The notes under the pieces are model-generated. The model was given only the letters and a program-made list of their open reading frames with translations, was not told where the DNA came from and ran no database searches. From Acidobacteriota bacterium (GTDB lineage Bacteria > Acidobacteriota > Blastocatellia > RBC074), in the NCBI GenBank assembly GCA_016715865.1, contig JADJXM010000035.1, positions 82,913-146,912 on the forward strand: a stretch of DNA of 64,000 nt. Direction: 5' to 3'. The number at the start of each line of letters is the position of its first letter. Within the stretch, counting starts at the first letter, position 1. Positions 32,650-48,182 of this stretch are shown here, piece by piece. The translations under genes and the position numbers were made by a program.

Positions 32650-34062
32650 TTATGCCAGCACCTGACTCACAACATTGCCGTGAACGTCGGTCAGCCGAAA
32701 ATTCCGGCCTTGAAATTTGTAAGTCATTCTTGTGTGATCGATGCCCAGGCAATGCAGGATCGTTGCATTCAGGTCATGAACATGGACTGGATCCTGTGTA
32801 ATGTTGTAACTGAAGTCGTCGGTCTCACCGATTGAAAGGCCGGGCTTGATGCCCCCGCCGGCCATCCAGATCGTGTAACAGCGCGGGTGATGATCGCGCC
32901 CGTAGTTTTCCGCCGTCAGTTTTCCCTGAGAGTAGACGGTCCTGCCGAACTCTCCGCCCCAGATGACCAGCGTGTCCTCCAGCAGCCCGCGTTCTTTCAG
33001 ATCCATGATCAGTGCAGCCGAGGGCTGATCGGTGTCGAGACATTGTTTGCGAATATTTTCAGGCAGATTTCCGTGCTGATCCCATCCGCGGTGAAAGAGC
33101 TGTATGAAACGCACGCCGCGTTCCGCCAGCCGGCGAGCGAGAATGCAGTTGAATGCGAAGGTGCCGGGTTTCCTGGCGTCGGGGCCATAACGTTCAAAGG
33201 TCTTTACGGGTTCTTTGCTGAGATCGGTCAATTCAGGCACCGATGCCTGCATCCGGTAGGCCATTTCGTATTGCGCGATGCGCGATTCGATTTCAGGGTC
33301 GCCATAGCTTTCGGCATTGATGCGATTCATTGCCGAAAGGTCATCCAGAAAGCGGCGTCGCGCGAGCGAGTCGATACCCGGAGGATTTGAAAGAAAGAGG
33401 ACAGGATCCGGGCCGTTATGAAATTTAACGCCCTGATAATTCGAAGGCATGAATCCACTGCCCCAGAGCCTGTCGTACAGCGGCTGATCACCGCCAGTCC
33501 TGCCGACAGAGACCATGACGATAAACGCCGGCAAATCCCTGTTTTCGCTGCCCAGTCCATACGAGACCCACGACCCCAGACTCGGCCGGCCGGCAAGCTG
33601 GAATCCAGTCAGTGCAAATGTTATCGCCGGGTCATGATTGATCTGCTCTGTGTGCATGGATTTAATGAAAGTCAGATCATCGACAATCCCCGATGTATGA
33701 GGCAGCAGCTCGCTCAGCCAGGCTCCCGATTCACCATGCCTGCTGAATTTGAAGAGAGACGGCGCCACAGGCCAGTTCGACTGATAAGCCGTCATTCCCG
33801 TCAAACGCTGTCCCTTGCGTATCGATTCCGGAAGGTTCCGGGCCCGATAAGGTTCGAGATTCGGCTTGGGATCGAAAAGGTCCAGTTGTGACGGCCCTCC
33901 GGCCTGGTATAGAAAGATCACTCGCTTCGCCTTCGGAGCGAAATGAGGTATGGCCGGGTTCGCATCCTGCGCCGCCGATGCATCTGCATCCAGCAGCGTC
34001 GAGAGCGCCATCGCGCCAACCCCGAGTCCTGTCGATCTCAAAAAATCCCTGCGCGTCTTCAT
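32650..34062 (-). CDS. DUF1501 domain-containing protein, TAT-exported
   Basis: 470 residues, homologous to the DUF1501 protein at 3788-5242. Leader [17 protein letters not shown] is a twin-arginine signal. Core motifs: [74 protein letters not shown] and [23 protein letters not shown] lies before the ATG. It begins 14 bp after the stop of the PSCyt/PSD1 gene, the standard pair for this family in Planctomycetes, Verrucomicrobia and Acidobacteria. Presumed role: periplasmic hydrolysis of a complex carbohydrate or ester; not proven. Confidence 0.93.
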   Translation of the reverse strand: MKTRRDFLRSTGLGVGAMALSTLLDADASAAQDANPAIPHFAPKAKRVIFLYQAGGPSQLDLFDPKPNLEPYRARNLPESIRKGQRLTGMTAYQSNWPVAPSLFKFSRHGESGAWLSELLPHTSGIVDDLTFIKSMHTEQINHDPAITFALTGFQLAGRPSLGSWVSYGLGSENRDLPAFIVMVSVGRTGGDQPLYDRLWGSGFMPSNYQGVKFHNGPDPVLFLSNPPGIDSLARRRFLDDLSAMNRINAESYGDPEIESRIAQYEMAYRMQASVPELTDLSKEPVKTFERYGPDARKPGTFAFNCILARRLAERGVRFIQLFHRGWDQHGNLPENIRKQCLDTDQPSAALIMDLKERGLLEDTLVIWGGEFGRTVYSQGKLTAENYGRDHHPRCYTIWMAGGGIKPGLSIGETDDFSYNITQDPVHVHDLNATILHCLGIDHTRMTYKFQGRNFRLTDVHGNVVSQVLA

Positions 34063-34076
34063 GGCTCACCTTCAAT

Positions 34077-37000
34077 CTATTGTTTTGTAATCACTTCGTC
34101 CAGATTGAGGATCAGGCTGGCAGTCGCTGCGTATGCAGCAAGCTCCAGTCGATCTAAAGACTTGTCGTTTCGTTTTTCACCAACCAGAAGAAACCTTTCG
34201 ATTTCTGTAGGTTTGGACAGAAAGTATTTCTTCTGAGCCTCGAAATTTCGGATCAGGACCCTGAGTTCCCTGCCGGTTGGCTGCCGACCCGTCGCCAGAC
34301 GAAATGCCTGCGAGAGACGGGTTTCAGGCGACGTCCCGCCTTCCCTGAAGATTCGCTCGGCCAGAAATCGGGAGGCTTCGATATAAGTGATATCATTCAT
34401 CAGATTTAATGACTGGAGCGGCGTGTTCGTGCGGGTTTCGCGGACAGTGCAGAATTCGCGGGCCGAAGCGTCGAAGACCTGCATGTTAGGCGCCAGCACT
34501 GTCCGCTTCCAGAAAGTGTATAAAGACCTCCGCCACAGGCCGTCACCTTTTTCCTGTGCATATCCGGTGAGCCCCGAAAACGCCATATCCTTATATATTC
34601 CGTCCGGCTGGTAGGGTTTGACCGATGGGCCGCCTACTTTTTCGACCAACAGGCTGGAAACAGCCAGGGCCTGATCGCGAATCATCTCGGCCGACAAACG
34701 AAGGCGTGGACCGCGTGCCAGCAGCCGGTTCTCGGGATCGCGCTGGATAATCGATTTCGACGATTGAGATGACTGGCGATATGTCGCGCTCATGACCATC
34801 TTCTTTATGATTGCTTTCACGTTCCATCCGCCAAGCCGGAAATCAACCGCCAGGTAGTCCAGCAACTCAGGATGTGACGGCAGCTCGCCCTGCGATCCAA
34901 AATCATCGACAGTCTTGACCAGTCCGGTTCCAAAAAGCATCTGCCAGAACCTGTTGACCGCAACGCGACTGGTCAGCGGATGGGCCGGATCGACCAGCCA
35001 CCTGGCGAAATCCAGCCGGTTCGATCCCGCATCAATGTGTTGTCCACCCTTCCTGATTGGATTCAACACGACTGGAACGCCACGCTCAACCGGTTCGCCC
35101 GGGGCATCATAGGATCCGCGATTGAGAACATGCGTCTGTCGTGGCTTCGACAACTCACGCATGATCATCAATGTCGTAAAACTGTCTTCAAGAGCCTGTT
35201 TCTCATTCCTCAGAGCATGGAGTTGATCTCTCAGGTTCCTGATGTCTTCGGGCGCGCCATCGTCCAGCCAGGCTCGCTGGATCTTCAAGCTCTGCCCGCG
35301 AGATCGTTTAGCGACTGGAACCGCTGCTATACGACTCAGGGTATCGGCGCACGATAATATTGCAATCTCATCAGCGTCGGGAATTCGTGAGTAAACTCGC
35401 AGATCGTCAATCGCACCCTGAAATCGCATCTCGGGGCCACCGCCTGCGCCGATCAATAAAGGTCGCTCGGGCAGTCCCCAGTAGAGATATAAGTTCGGCT
35501 GGCTGACGTTGAGAGGTTCAGGTTTACCGTCCACAAACAATCGTACCCTGTCGTCATACTGATTGAACCCGTCGAAGAGCAGCAGCACATGATGCCACCT
35601 TGCCGGCTGATAAAGTTTTTCGGTTTCTGATCGATAACCATCGTAGTTCCATTCGCGCACCATCTGGAAATGAAATTTACCGTTTACGAAAAACAGTCCT
35701 ATGCCACCGGTGCGGGGCAACCCGTTGTCTCTCTCATCAGCCTTATCGGCCATCTTGGTCAGTATCGCCCCGGCATTGTCGGTCGCCGGAAATACCCAGG
35801 CCGAAATTGCGAAACGTTCCCTGAAATCCGTGCTCGTGGATTTGTAACGCAAATCCGCGCGCCGCCCGGCGTCAAAAAAAAGATTCCGGTCAAACTTGAC
35901 GGCCTCGCCTCCCAGCGGGGACTGAACAAATGCGGGCTCGCCGTTCCTGAAAAGCGGAATATCCGGTGGCAGTTCCGCTTTCTTATCCTCAGTCTTGCGG
36001 ATCTGAGGGTTGTGCCATGACTTATCGGATTGTTGAAAAACCGGCTGAGCGCTCTGCCCGAACGGAAGATGAATGAGCAGTTTCTCTTGTGGAAACCACT
36101 GGCGGTCAGCTGATTTGGCGAGAGACTTTTCCCAGCGCCGCTGCTGCAACCTCAGGGCCGGCAATGCCGCCTTCAACTTGCGCTCTGTCGCAGCGATGCG
36201 ATTTGTCAGGCGCTCCAATTCATTCCGCTGCGCCCTGGTCGGCGCCACAATCCATGGCGCCGAATTTCCCCAGTCAAAGGCTCTTCCGTCCTCGGGAATG
36301 CTGTTGAAATACGCGAAGAGCTGGTAGTACTCCTTGTGTGTAATCGGATCGAACTTGTGGTTATGACAGCGCGCACATCCTATCGTCAGTCCCATGAAGA
36401 CCGTTGATGTCGTATCGACGCGATCGACTACATATTCGACCGCGTATTCCTCCGGCACGATTCCGCCCTCGGCATTGATTCGATGATTGCGGTTGAATGA
36501 GGTGGCGATCAGCTGATCCAGCGATGCGTTCGGCAGCAGATCCCCCGCCAGTTGCTCGATCACGAACCTGTCATAAGGCTTATTGCTGTTGAAAGCATCG
36601 ATCACCCAATCCCGCCAGCGCCAGGCGGATCGATCGCCGTCAATCTGGTATCCGTTCGTATCGGCGTATCTCGCCGCATCGAGCCATCTGAAAGCCATTC
36701 TCTCGCCGTAACGTGGGCTGGCCAGCAACCTGTCGACAACCTTCTCGTATGCATCCGGGGAGCGATCATTGATGAACCGATCGATCTCCACCGGCGTCGG
36801 AGGCAACCCTGTCAGGTCAAGTGTCACGCGGCGAATAAGAGTCGCTTTGTCTGCTTCGGTTTGAGGTTTGAGTCCTTCGCGATCGAGTCTGTTCAGAACG
36901 AAATAATCGATCTCATTTCGCGGCCACGAGGTATCCTCGACTCCGGGCAATGGCGGCTTGACCGGGGCAATGAATGCCCAGTGGGAGTCCCATTCGGCCC

Positions 37001-37427
37001 CCTGCTCGATCCAGCGAGTCAGGAGTTCGATTTCACGTACAGACAATCGATGCCCCCCAGCCCAGGCCGGAGGCATCCGTACGGCATCGTCAACGGACGT
37101 GATGCGTCTATACAATTCGCTATTTTGAGGATCTCCCGGCACGATCGCCCTGCGTCCGCCACCCAGATCTGCTCGCGAAGCCTGCGCGGAATCGAGGCGC
37201 AGCCCGGTCTTCCCCGCCTGCTTCGATGCAGCATCCGGCCCGTGACAGCTCCAGCATTTATCGGAAAGGACCGGTCTGATCTCACGGTTGAAATCGATCT
37301 TTTGTTCAGCCTGTGCCGGACTGCCGGTAGTTATTGATATGCCATGATGAATGGCCCACACCGCGATTGCCGACAGCAGCATAAGTTTGATAAATGCATT
37401 ATCAACAGCACGTTTTTTCACGACCAT
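34077..37427 (-). CDS. PSCyt1/PSCyt2(DUF1549)-LamG-PSD1(DUF1553) surface protein
   Basis: 1116 residues. The domain order is clear: a leader (LMLLSAIAVWAIHHG), planctomycete-type cytochrome with KCWSCHGPDA (haem CxxCH), DUF1549 (EIDYFVLNRLDREGL..., a second CARCHNHKFDPI haem motif), a laminin-G/concanavalin-like insert at about 500-700 (FAISAWVFPATDNAGAI, WHHVLLLFDGFN, RVYSRIPDADEIAIL), and DUF1553 (RVAVNRFWQMLFGTGLVKT..DFGSQGELPSHPELLDYLA, NTPLQSLNLMND). Probably exported and haem-bearing. The ATG at 37427 is only 2 nt past GGGAG; the in-frame GTG at 37421 (spacing 8) may be the true start. Operon with the DUF1501 gene. Confidence 0.93.
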   Translation of the reverse strand: MVVKKRAVDNAFIKLMLLSAIAVWAIHHGISITTGSPAQAEQKIDFNREIRPVLSDKCWSCHGPDAASKQAGKTGLRLDSAQASRADLGGGRRAIVPGDPQNSELYRRITSVDDAVRMPPAWAGGHRLSVREIELLTRWIEQGAEWDSHWAFIAPVKPPLPGVEDTSWPRNEIDYFVLNRLDREGLKPQTEADKATLIRRVTLDLTGLPPTPVEIDRFINDRSPDAYEKVVDRLLASPRYGERMAFRWLDAARYADTNGYQIDGDRSAWRWRDWVIDAFNSNKPYDRFVIEQLAGDLLPNASLDQLIATSFNRNHRINAEGGIVPEEYAVEYVVDRVDTTSTVFMGLTIGCARCHNHKFDPITHKEYYQLFAYFNSIPEDGRAFDWGNSAPWIVAPTRAQRNELERLTNRIAATERKLKAALPALRLQQRRWEKSLAKSADRQWFPQEKLLIHLPFGQSAQPVFQQSDKSWHNPQIRKTEDKKAELPPDIPLFRNGEPAFVQSPLGGEAVKFDRNLFFDAGRRADLRYKSTSTDFRERFAISAWVFPATDNAGAILTKMADKADERDNGLPRTGGIGLFFVNGKFHFQMVREWNYDGYRSETEKLYQPARWHHVLLLFDGFNQYDDRVRLFVDGKPEPLNVSQPNLYLYWGLPERPLLIGAGGGPEMRFQGAIDDLRVYSRIPDADEIAILSCADTLSRIAAVPVAKRSRGQSLKIQRAWLDDGAPEDIRNLRDQLHALRNEKQALEDSFTTLMIMRELSKPRQTHVLNRGSYDAPGEPVERGVPVVLNPIRKGGQHIDAGSNRLDFARWLVDPAHPLTSRVAVNRFWQMLFGTGLVKTVDDFGSQGELPSHPELLDYLAVDFRLGGWNVKAIIKKMVMSATYRQSSQSSKSIIQRDPENRLLARGPRLRLSAEMIRDQALAVSSLLVEKVGGPSVKPYQPDGIYKDMAFSGLTGYAQEKGDGLWRRSLYTFWKRTVLAPNMQVFDASAREFCTVRETRTNTPLQSLNLMNDITYIEASRFLAERIFREGGTSPETRLSQAFRLATGRQPTGRELRVLIRNFEAQKKYFLSKPTEIERFLLVGEKRNDKSLDRLELAAYAATASLILNLDEVITKQ

Positions 37428-37594
37428 AGCTCCCGATGATTCTTGATATGCCCGGATGGATGCATACTCTATCCCGCGATCGTTCGATTGTGAAGTCCAT
37501 TCCTTTCTGACTGATTAAATGCTAACCTCTGGTCATTCAACGACGTGGCGTTTATCCGCCAACCATCAATAACAACCTGTTACGAGGATAGAAT

Positions 37595-38881
37595 ATGCGC
37601 GAATCCAGAAGTAGCGAACTTGTCTGCCTGATGTGCCTGATCACAGTGCTTTTCACCGCCTGCGTTGCGCCACAGGAGACAAATGGACTGGTTTCATCGC
37701 TGGCGCCGGGCGATGTCACAACAAAACTGCAGGAGGAACTGATCAAAGCCAAACCAGGCGCCGTTATCGAACTTCCCGAAGGCAAATTCAGTTTCGACAA
37801 GACGCTCTCGCTGACGGTCGACAATGTGACGATCCGCGGCAAGGGAATGGACAAGACCGTTCTTTCGTTCTCGGGTCAAAAGGCCGGCTCTGCGGGCATG
37901 CTTGTCAAGGCTGGAGACTTCCTGATCGAAGATGTCGGCATCGAGGATGCAGCCGGAGACGCATTGAAGATCGATGGCGGTACGAACATCACAATCCGTC
38001 GCGTCCGGGTGGAATGGACCGGCGGCCCGAAGACGACTAATGGTCCCTATGGACTCTACCCTGTAACCTGTAAAAACGTTCTCATCGAAGACTCTGTTGC
38101 CATCGCTGCTTCAGACGCTGGAATCTACGTCGGCCAGTCGGATCAGGTCGTCATTCGCCGAAATCGCGCCGAAAAGAATGTAGCCGCTATCGAAATCGAA
38201 AACACGAAAAACGCCGATGTCTATGAAAACAACGTCAGCGATAATACCGGCGGAATCATGGTCTTCAATCTGCCCGATCTGCCTGTCCAGGGAGGCGGCA
38301 ACGTTCGCGTGTACAACAACAGGATCATCGGCAACAACAATCCGAACTTTGCGCCGAAGGGTCAGGTCGTCTACAACCTTGCCACCGGCACAGGGATGCT
38401 GATCATGGCGGTCAGGAACGTCGAGGTCTTCAACAACGAGATTCGTGACAACAACAGCGCCAATATCAACATCGTTTCCTACCTCTCCGCCTCGAGCGCC
38501 GAAGAGATCAAGAACCCGAACTTTTATCCTTACGTCAATTCAATCTACGTTCATGACAACAGGATCTCAGGCGGCGGCAAGGATCCGGACAGCCGGTTGC
38601 CGAAATGGCAGGCGCTGGCCCAGGCGACCGGCAAACCGCTGGGAGACATCATCTATGACGGTATCGTCGAACCCGTCAACGGAAAACCAGGCGCCGTCGC
38701 TGACGCCAGGGTCTGCCTGCGGAATAACGGTGAAATCACATTCCTCAATTTTGACGGAGCGGGCGGATTCAAGAAGATGAGCCGTGACAGCAAACCTCAC
38801 GACTGCTCGATTCCTGCGCTGGCTGCAATCAGCCTGCCTCAAACTGCTGGCACATCCGAAAAATCCGGAGGTGGGATGTAA
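37595..38881 (+). CDS. Parallel beta-helix repeat lipoprotein
   Basis: 428 residues. Lipobox LFTAC gives a lipidated Cys at about 23. A run of right-handed beta-helix coils follows, with turn motifs such as NVTIRGKGMDKTVLSF, DGGTNITIRRVRVEW, SDQVVIRRNRAEKNVAAIEIE, NTKNADVYENNVSDNTGGI and VRNVEVFNNEIRDNNSANI. This matches the family that is a fixed neighbour of SO2930-type dihaem cytochromes. GAGGA lies before the ATG. Its TAA stop overlaps the ATG of the next gene by one base (TAATG), so translation is coupled. Role unknown; a polysaccharide- or alkane-linked electron transfer role has been guessed for such pairs. Confidence 0.9.
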   Translation: MRESRSSELVCLMCLITVLFTACVAPQETNGLVSSLAPGDVTTKLQEELIKAKPGAVIELPEGKFSFDKTLSLTVDNVTIRGKGMDKTVLSFSGQKAGSAGMLVKAGDFLIEDVGIEDAAGDALKIDGGTNITIRRVRVEWTGGPKTTNGPYGLYPVTCKNVLIEDSVAIAASDAGIYVGQSDQVVIRRNRAEKNVAAIEIENTKNADVYENNVSDNTGGIMVFNLPDLPVQGGGNVRVYNNRIIGNNNPNFAPKGQVVYNLATGTGMLIMAVRNVEVFNNEIRDNNSANINIVSYLSASSAEEIKNPNFYPYVNSIYVHDNRISGGGKDPDSRLPKWQALAQATGKPLGDIIYDGIVEPVNGKPGAVADARVCLRNNGEITFLNFDGAGGFKKMSRDSKPHDCSIPALAAISLPQTAGTSEKSGGGM

Positions 38882-39948
38882 TGCGCGGGGTCCTGATGGC
38901 CGGATTCGCTCTCTTCTGCTCCGGCTTCTTTCTGAGCTGCAATCTGATTCAAGGCACTGGCGTAAAGACCTTTGTCGAAGAGCCCTTTCCAGACAACCTG
39001 TCGGAATGGCGCCTCTTCGTCAAAGGTGGAGCATCGTTGAAGCCGAATCAAAATGTCATTCCCTACGATCTCAATACTCCGCTTTTTTCCGATTACGCGG
39101 AAAAACACCGTGCCGTCTGGATACCGGAAGGCAGTTCAGCAACCTACAGTGAAAACGAACCATTCGATTTCCCTGTCGGAACAGTGATCGCCAAAACCTT
39201 TGCATTCCCGAGTCAGGAAAACGACGGCAATGAGAAACTGGTAGAAACACGACTGCTGGTGCGAGCCAAATCAGGGTGGGTCGCTTTACCCTATATCTGG
39301 AATGAAGAGCAGACCGATGCCACGCTTGAAGTCGTCGGCGGAACGCGGGAGGTTCCTGTCAAGAACTCCGCCGGCGTGTGGGAGAAGATCAGGTACAATA
39401 TACCGAATACAAACGAATGCGCTCAATGCCACGCACAATCGAAAATCATGCTTCCGATCGGCCCGAAAGCCCGAAACCTTAACCGCAACTATCCCTTTTC
39501 CACCGGACCTGAAAACCAGCTCGTCTATTGGACTAAGATCGGCTATCTCTCCGGGGCGCCTTCACCCGATAAGGCCCCGCGGGCGGCCGTCTGGAATGAT
39601 CCATCGACCGGATCACTCAACGATCGCGCTCGCGCCTACCTCGACAACAACTGCGCTCATTGCCATCAGGCATCCGGCTCGGCCGGTTATACCGGCTTTC
39701 TGCTCGATCTGAATGAACGGAATGCTCGCAGACTGGGCTATTGTAAGAATCCGAACTCGGCGGGCTTCTCGGGTGACCTTCTGTACGATCTGGTGCCTGG
39801 CAACCCTGATGAATCCATACTGATCTACCGCATGCTATCTACGAGACCGAAGGAGATGATGCCCGAAATAGGGCGATCGATTATTCATCCTGAAGGTATT
39901 GAACTGATCCGCCAATGGGTCGCATCACTGGAGGGGGAATGTGAGTGA
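38881..39948 (+). CDS. SO2930-family dihaem c-type cytochrome
   Basis: 355 residues. A lipobox-like FFLSC (Cys20) suggests lipidation. Two CxxCH motifs: CAQCH (180-184, in PNTNECAQCHAQSK) and CAHCH (258-262, in YLDNNCAHCHQASGS). Family phrases: YDLNTPLFSDYAEKHRAVWIPEG, GTVIAKTFAFP, PVKNSAGVWEKIRYNIPNT and GSLNDRARAYLD. Haem is attached in the periplasm. Coupled to the upstream beta-helix gene. A GTTGAAA heptamer tract follows the stop directly. Confidence 0.94.
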   Translation: MRGVLMAGFALFCSGFFLSCNLIQGTGVKTFVEEPFPDNLSEWRLFVKGGASLKPNQNVIPYDLNTPLFSDYAEKHRAVWIPEGSSATYSENEPFDFPVGTVIAKTFAFPSQENDGNEKLVETRLLVRAKSGWVALPYIWNEEQTDATLEVVGGTREVPVKNSAGVWEKIRYNIPNTNECAQCHAQSKIMLPIGPKARNLNRNYPFSTGPENQLVYWTKIGYLSGAPSPDKAPRAAVWNDPSTGSLNDRARAYLDNNCAHCHQASGSAGYTGFLLDLNERNARRLGYCKNPNSAGFSGDLLYDLVPGNPDESILIYRMLSTRPKEMMPEIGRSIIHPEGIELIRQWVASLEGECE

Positions 39949-40286
39949 GTAGAGAGTAAAAAGTTGAAAGTTGAAAGTTGAAAGTTGAAAGTATTTTGAC
40001 ATCAACGCGTAACCTTTTAAAGTAAGTACTCTGCAAACTAAATTTTCGGGTATTTAAATTCGGAAGAAATTAATCGCAAAGACCGCAAAGGGGCAAAGAT
40101 ATACAGGGAAGATCAGTTTTCGAATTATATCCAATGGGCAATAATCCGGATATTCATATCACCAAAAAATCTTTGCTCCTTTGCGGCCTCTGCGATTAAT
40201 TCTTTGCCCCTTTGCGGTCTTTGCGATTAATTTCTTCCGAATTTAAATACCCGAAAATTTAGTTTGCAGAGTAGTAAGCGCCAGTT
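39949..40286. repeat. GTTGAAA tract and perfect 73-bp inverted repeat
   Basis: No gene is seen. GTTGAAA is repeated four times at 39963-39990. Then a perfect inverted repeat follows: 40027-40099 pairs with 40201-40273 over 73 bp without a mismatch, around a 101-nt spacer. The arms carry CGCAAAG-type repeats, and a further partial copy (CTTTGCTCCTTTGCGGCCTC) lies in the spacer. The spacer motif GGGCAATAATCCGGAT is shared with the element at 44595-44766. Heptamers of the opposite orientation begin again at 40285. Confidence 0.95.
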
Positions 40287-42668
<2,382 letters not shown>

Positions 42669-42742
42669 AACGGGGCCTTTTCACTTAAAATAATCCTGGC
42701 ATAAAGTACACAGCTAATCTCAGCCGTGGTGCTGATTGCTGC

Positions 42743-42763
42743 TTTCTACTTTTTACTTTCTAC
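42743..42763 (+). repeat. Heptamer tract TTTCTAC / TTTTTAC x3
   Basis: Three units just past the stop of the minus-strand serine hydrolase gene, so that its mRNA would read GTAGAAA-GTAAAAA-GTAGAAA. Confidence 0.88.
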
Positions 42764-42766
42764 ATA

Positions 42767-44461
<1,695 letters not shown>

Positions 44462-44791
44462 GAAATTTATCCCTCCCGATCATTGTTGAAATTATCGATT
44501 TATGTTCAATAAGGAGATACGCTCAAATGCCGCTCAGGTTTCCGGAGAAATCACAAACGGACCCGCTCCAGTAGTCCATCACTCTGAATCTGATGAAAAA
44601 AGTGAATCGCAGAGAACGCAAAGGACGCAAAGAAGAATTTAGGAGATCATTGCCCAAGTCAGAAACAATAGGCAATAATCCGAATCTCTCTTTCCATTAA
44701 AATCCTTTGCGTCCTTTGCGTTCTCTGCGATTCAACTCCTCTGCGTCCTTTGCGATTCACTTTTTACAATCAAATTCAGCATAATGGAGTA
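44462..44791. repeat. CGCAAAG-type inverted-repeat element
   Basis: No gene is seen. A 30-nt perfect inverted repeat pairs 44603-44632 with 44705-44734 (72-nt spacer). An extra partial right-arm copy (GCGTCCTTTGCGATTCAC, about 44743-44760) can pair with the outer part of the left arm. Motif GGCAATAATCCGAAT in the spacer matches the spacer of the 40027-40273 element, so the two are relatives. It lies between two minus-strand genes. Confidence 0.9.
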
Positions 44792-46383
<1,592 letters not shown>

Positions 46384-46387
<4 letters not shown>

Positions 46388-47148
46388 CGTGGTTCTCTCA
46401 ATCCGGCCAGATAAGCGACCAAATCATCCAGTTCTGAATCCGTCAGGATATCGCGATATCCCGGCATCGTTGAAACTCCGAACTCTTTCTTGAGTTCCTT
46501 AAGCTCGTCTTTTCGATAGGAATGGAGTCGTCTTGATGCATCATGAATCTGGATCGTGAAGGAGTCCTCATTGACGCGGACGCCACGGAGCTTCCTGCCA
46601 TCTTTCAATATCAGGTTGACCACCAAAAAACCGTCGGGCAGGCTCTTTCCCGGATCAATTAATGATTCACGAAGGTAGATTGCGTTGCGACGTCCGCCAA
46701 TTGTCGACAAATCCGGCCCGATACCGGTTCCTGCCCCATTGACGATATGACATGCGTTGCAATTGCCTTTCGAAAGATAGATTGCTTTTCCCTTTTCAGC
46801 ATCACCCGGCAACCTGGCGTTTGCCGAGCTGTTCATCTCTCGAACGAAGCGAATGATATCCCAGATCTCATTGTCGGAGAGCAGCCAGAAACCCGGCATC
46901 TCTCCTCCTTCAACGCCACTTCTGATGGTATTGAAGACCGCTCGCGCATTCGCCTGCCGACGCAGCCAGGCCTGCGTCAGCGCCGGACCTCGACCACCTG
47001 AGCCGTCAACTCCATGACATAACGAACAATGTCCAATGTATAGTTTTTTGCCTCTTGAAGATTCTTCCTGATCAAAAGCTGGTTGAGCGTTCTGTGTCCC
47101 AATGAACATCAAAAGGATGAACAGAATCACCATACCTTTAAATGCCAT
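46384..47148 (-). CDS. Exported dihaem cytochrome c
   Basis: About 254 residues. Signal peptide (VILFILLMFIGTQNA). Two CxxCH domains: HCSLCHGVDGSGGRGP and NCNACHIVNGAGTGIGPDL, each followed by its own class-I-like fold. The second is of the type with DGFLVVNLILKDGRKLRGVRVNEDSF, a beta insert frequent in cytochromes fused to or paired with quinoproteins. The ATG at 47146-47148 has GAGGAG upstream; an in-frame TTG further up is not needed. It overlaps the quinoprotein gene by 4 nt, so it is its likely electron acceptor. Confidence 0.93.
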
Positions 47149-47304
47149 AGTTCTCCTCAACAAATAGATTGAAAAGCTGATGCCGGTCAGATTTTGATTG
47201 GAACATACTAAATCAATTCCGCGATATTTGGTAACGGATCAGGATCCTGACCTGCGTGGCGTTGAATCAGTCTTCACAGGCCGAACAGTTACTCATTAAT
47301 GACT

Positions 47305-47333
47305 GAAAGCGGCGCTCTGGTGGCGCCGCTTTC
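47305..47333. terminator. 11-bp hairpin past the Spy-like gene
   Basis: Stem GAAAGCGGCGC (47305-47315 with 47323-47333), 7-nt loop, about 31 nt after the stop of the minus-strand gene at 47365. The T-run lies 5' of the hairpin in that transcript, so it is not a textbook terminator. The rest of 47149-47364 shows nothing else. Confidence 0.4.
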
Positions 47334-47364
47334 CAAAAAAGCAGGATCGACTGCAATTATTGAT

Positions 47365-48006
47365 TTACTGACGGATTTGGCGGGCCGGTCCGCTGCGAGA
47401 TTCCGTCATCGGCGTCGGACCTCCACCGGGACCCCGCATAAATCCGCCGCGGAATAGACCGCCGATAATGCGAGACACACCTTCGGTGCCGAAACGTTGC
47501 AGCAGAGCGTTATACTGAACTTCATTCGCCCTGATTATCGCCAGCGCCTGAATCCTGTAGCTGGCCTCGAGGCTGAGGCGGGTGCTTGTAGCCGCAGACA
47601 TTGAAGCCGCGATAACGTTGGCCGCCGACTGAGCGGACGCCAGGTCTCCGTTCAGAATCGCATCGTCGTAAGCCTTGTGTGCCTGCTGCAAGGTCTCGTC
47701 CGGTCCGGACGGTTTCGCCTGTTCACGGAAAGCCGTGAGCAAGGCAGTTAACTGATCGGCCTGCGCCTGGTTCAACTCAGGCGCATTGGCCTGGGCCAGC
47801 GAGCGCTTGAGTGACGTCAGCGGATCGAATTGTCGAGGCTGCCCCTGCCCAGGCCCCTGCCCTGGCCCCTGACCCGGACGTGGCTGCGCCATCCCGACTT
47901 GAACGCTGATCGCTGTTACAGCGATTGCCAGCAATAATTTCGTAATCCTGTTCGTGATTTTATTTCTGGTCTGCATTGTTCTCTCCATATTTTGGTTGTT
48001 GATCAT
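47365..48006 (-). CDS. Secreted helical protein, Spy/CpxP-like
   Basis: 213 residues. Signal peptide (ITKLLLAIAVTAISVQVGMAQ), a GPGQGPGQGPGQGQ repeat, then a helical segment rich in Ala/Gln/Leu: PELNQAQADQLTALLTAF, YDDAILNGDLASAQSAANVI, ASYRIQALAIIRANEVQYNALLQ. The lengths and helix pattern resemble periplasmic Spy/CpxP-type or metal-sensor chaperones, but no LTxxQ motif is exact. Two starts are possible: ATG at 48006 (GGGAGGGAG) or ATG at 47976 (GGAGAG). It lies downstream of an ECF sigma/anti-sigma operon. Role inferred as envelope stress. Confidence 0.65.
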   Translation of the reverse strand: MINNQNMERTMQTRNKITNRITKLLLAIAVTAISVQVGMAQPRPGQGPGQGPGQGQPRQFDPLTSLKRSLAQANAPELNQAQADQLTALLTAFREQAKPSGPDETLQQAHKAYDDAILNGDLASAQSAANVIAASMSAATSTRLSLEASYRIQALAIIRANEVQYNALLQRFGTEGVSRIIGGLFRGGFMRGPGGGPTPMTESRSGPARQIRQ

Positions 48007-48182
48007 CTTCTCCCTCCCAGTCTAATTGCTTGTGTTGACAAGCAACTCCTTGAGTGAGGTTCTCATGGCCTCTTGTTTCAATCTCCACCTGCTATGCACA
48101 TTGCCCTGGAAAATGGTTCCATACTTTTTTGATTTATTTCCATCCGGGAGATTCCTGAGTCTTATTGAATCCCAGGGCTGCT

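Noticed and set aside
47305..47340. Intrinsic terminator with T-run
   Set aside because: The T-run is on the wrong side of the hairpin for the minus-strand gene, so it is listed only as a low-confidence hairpin.
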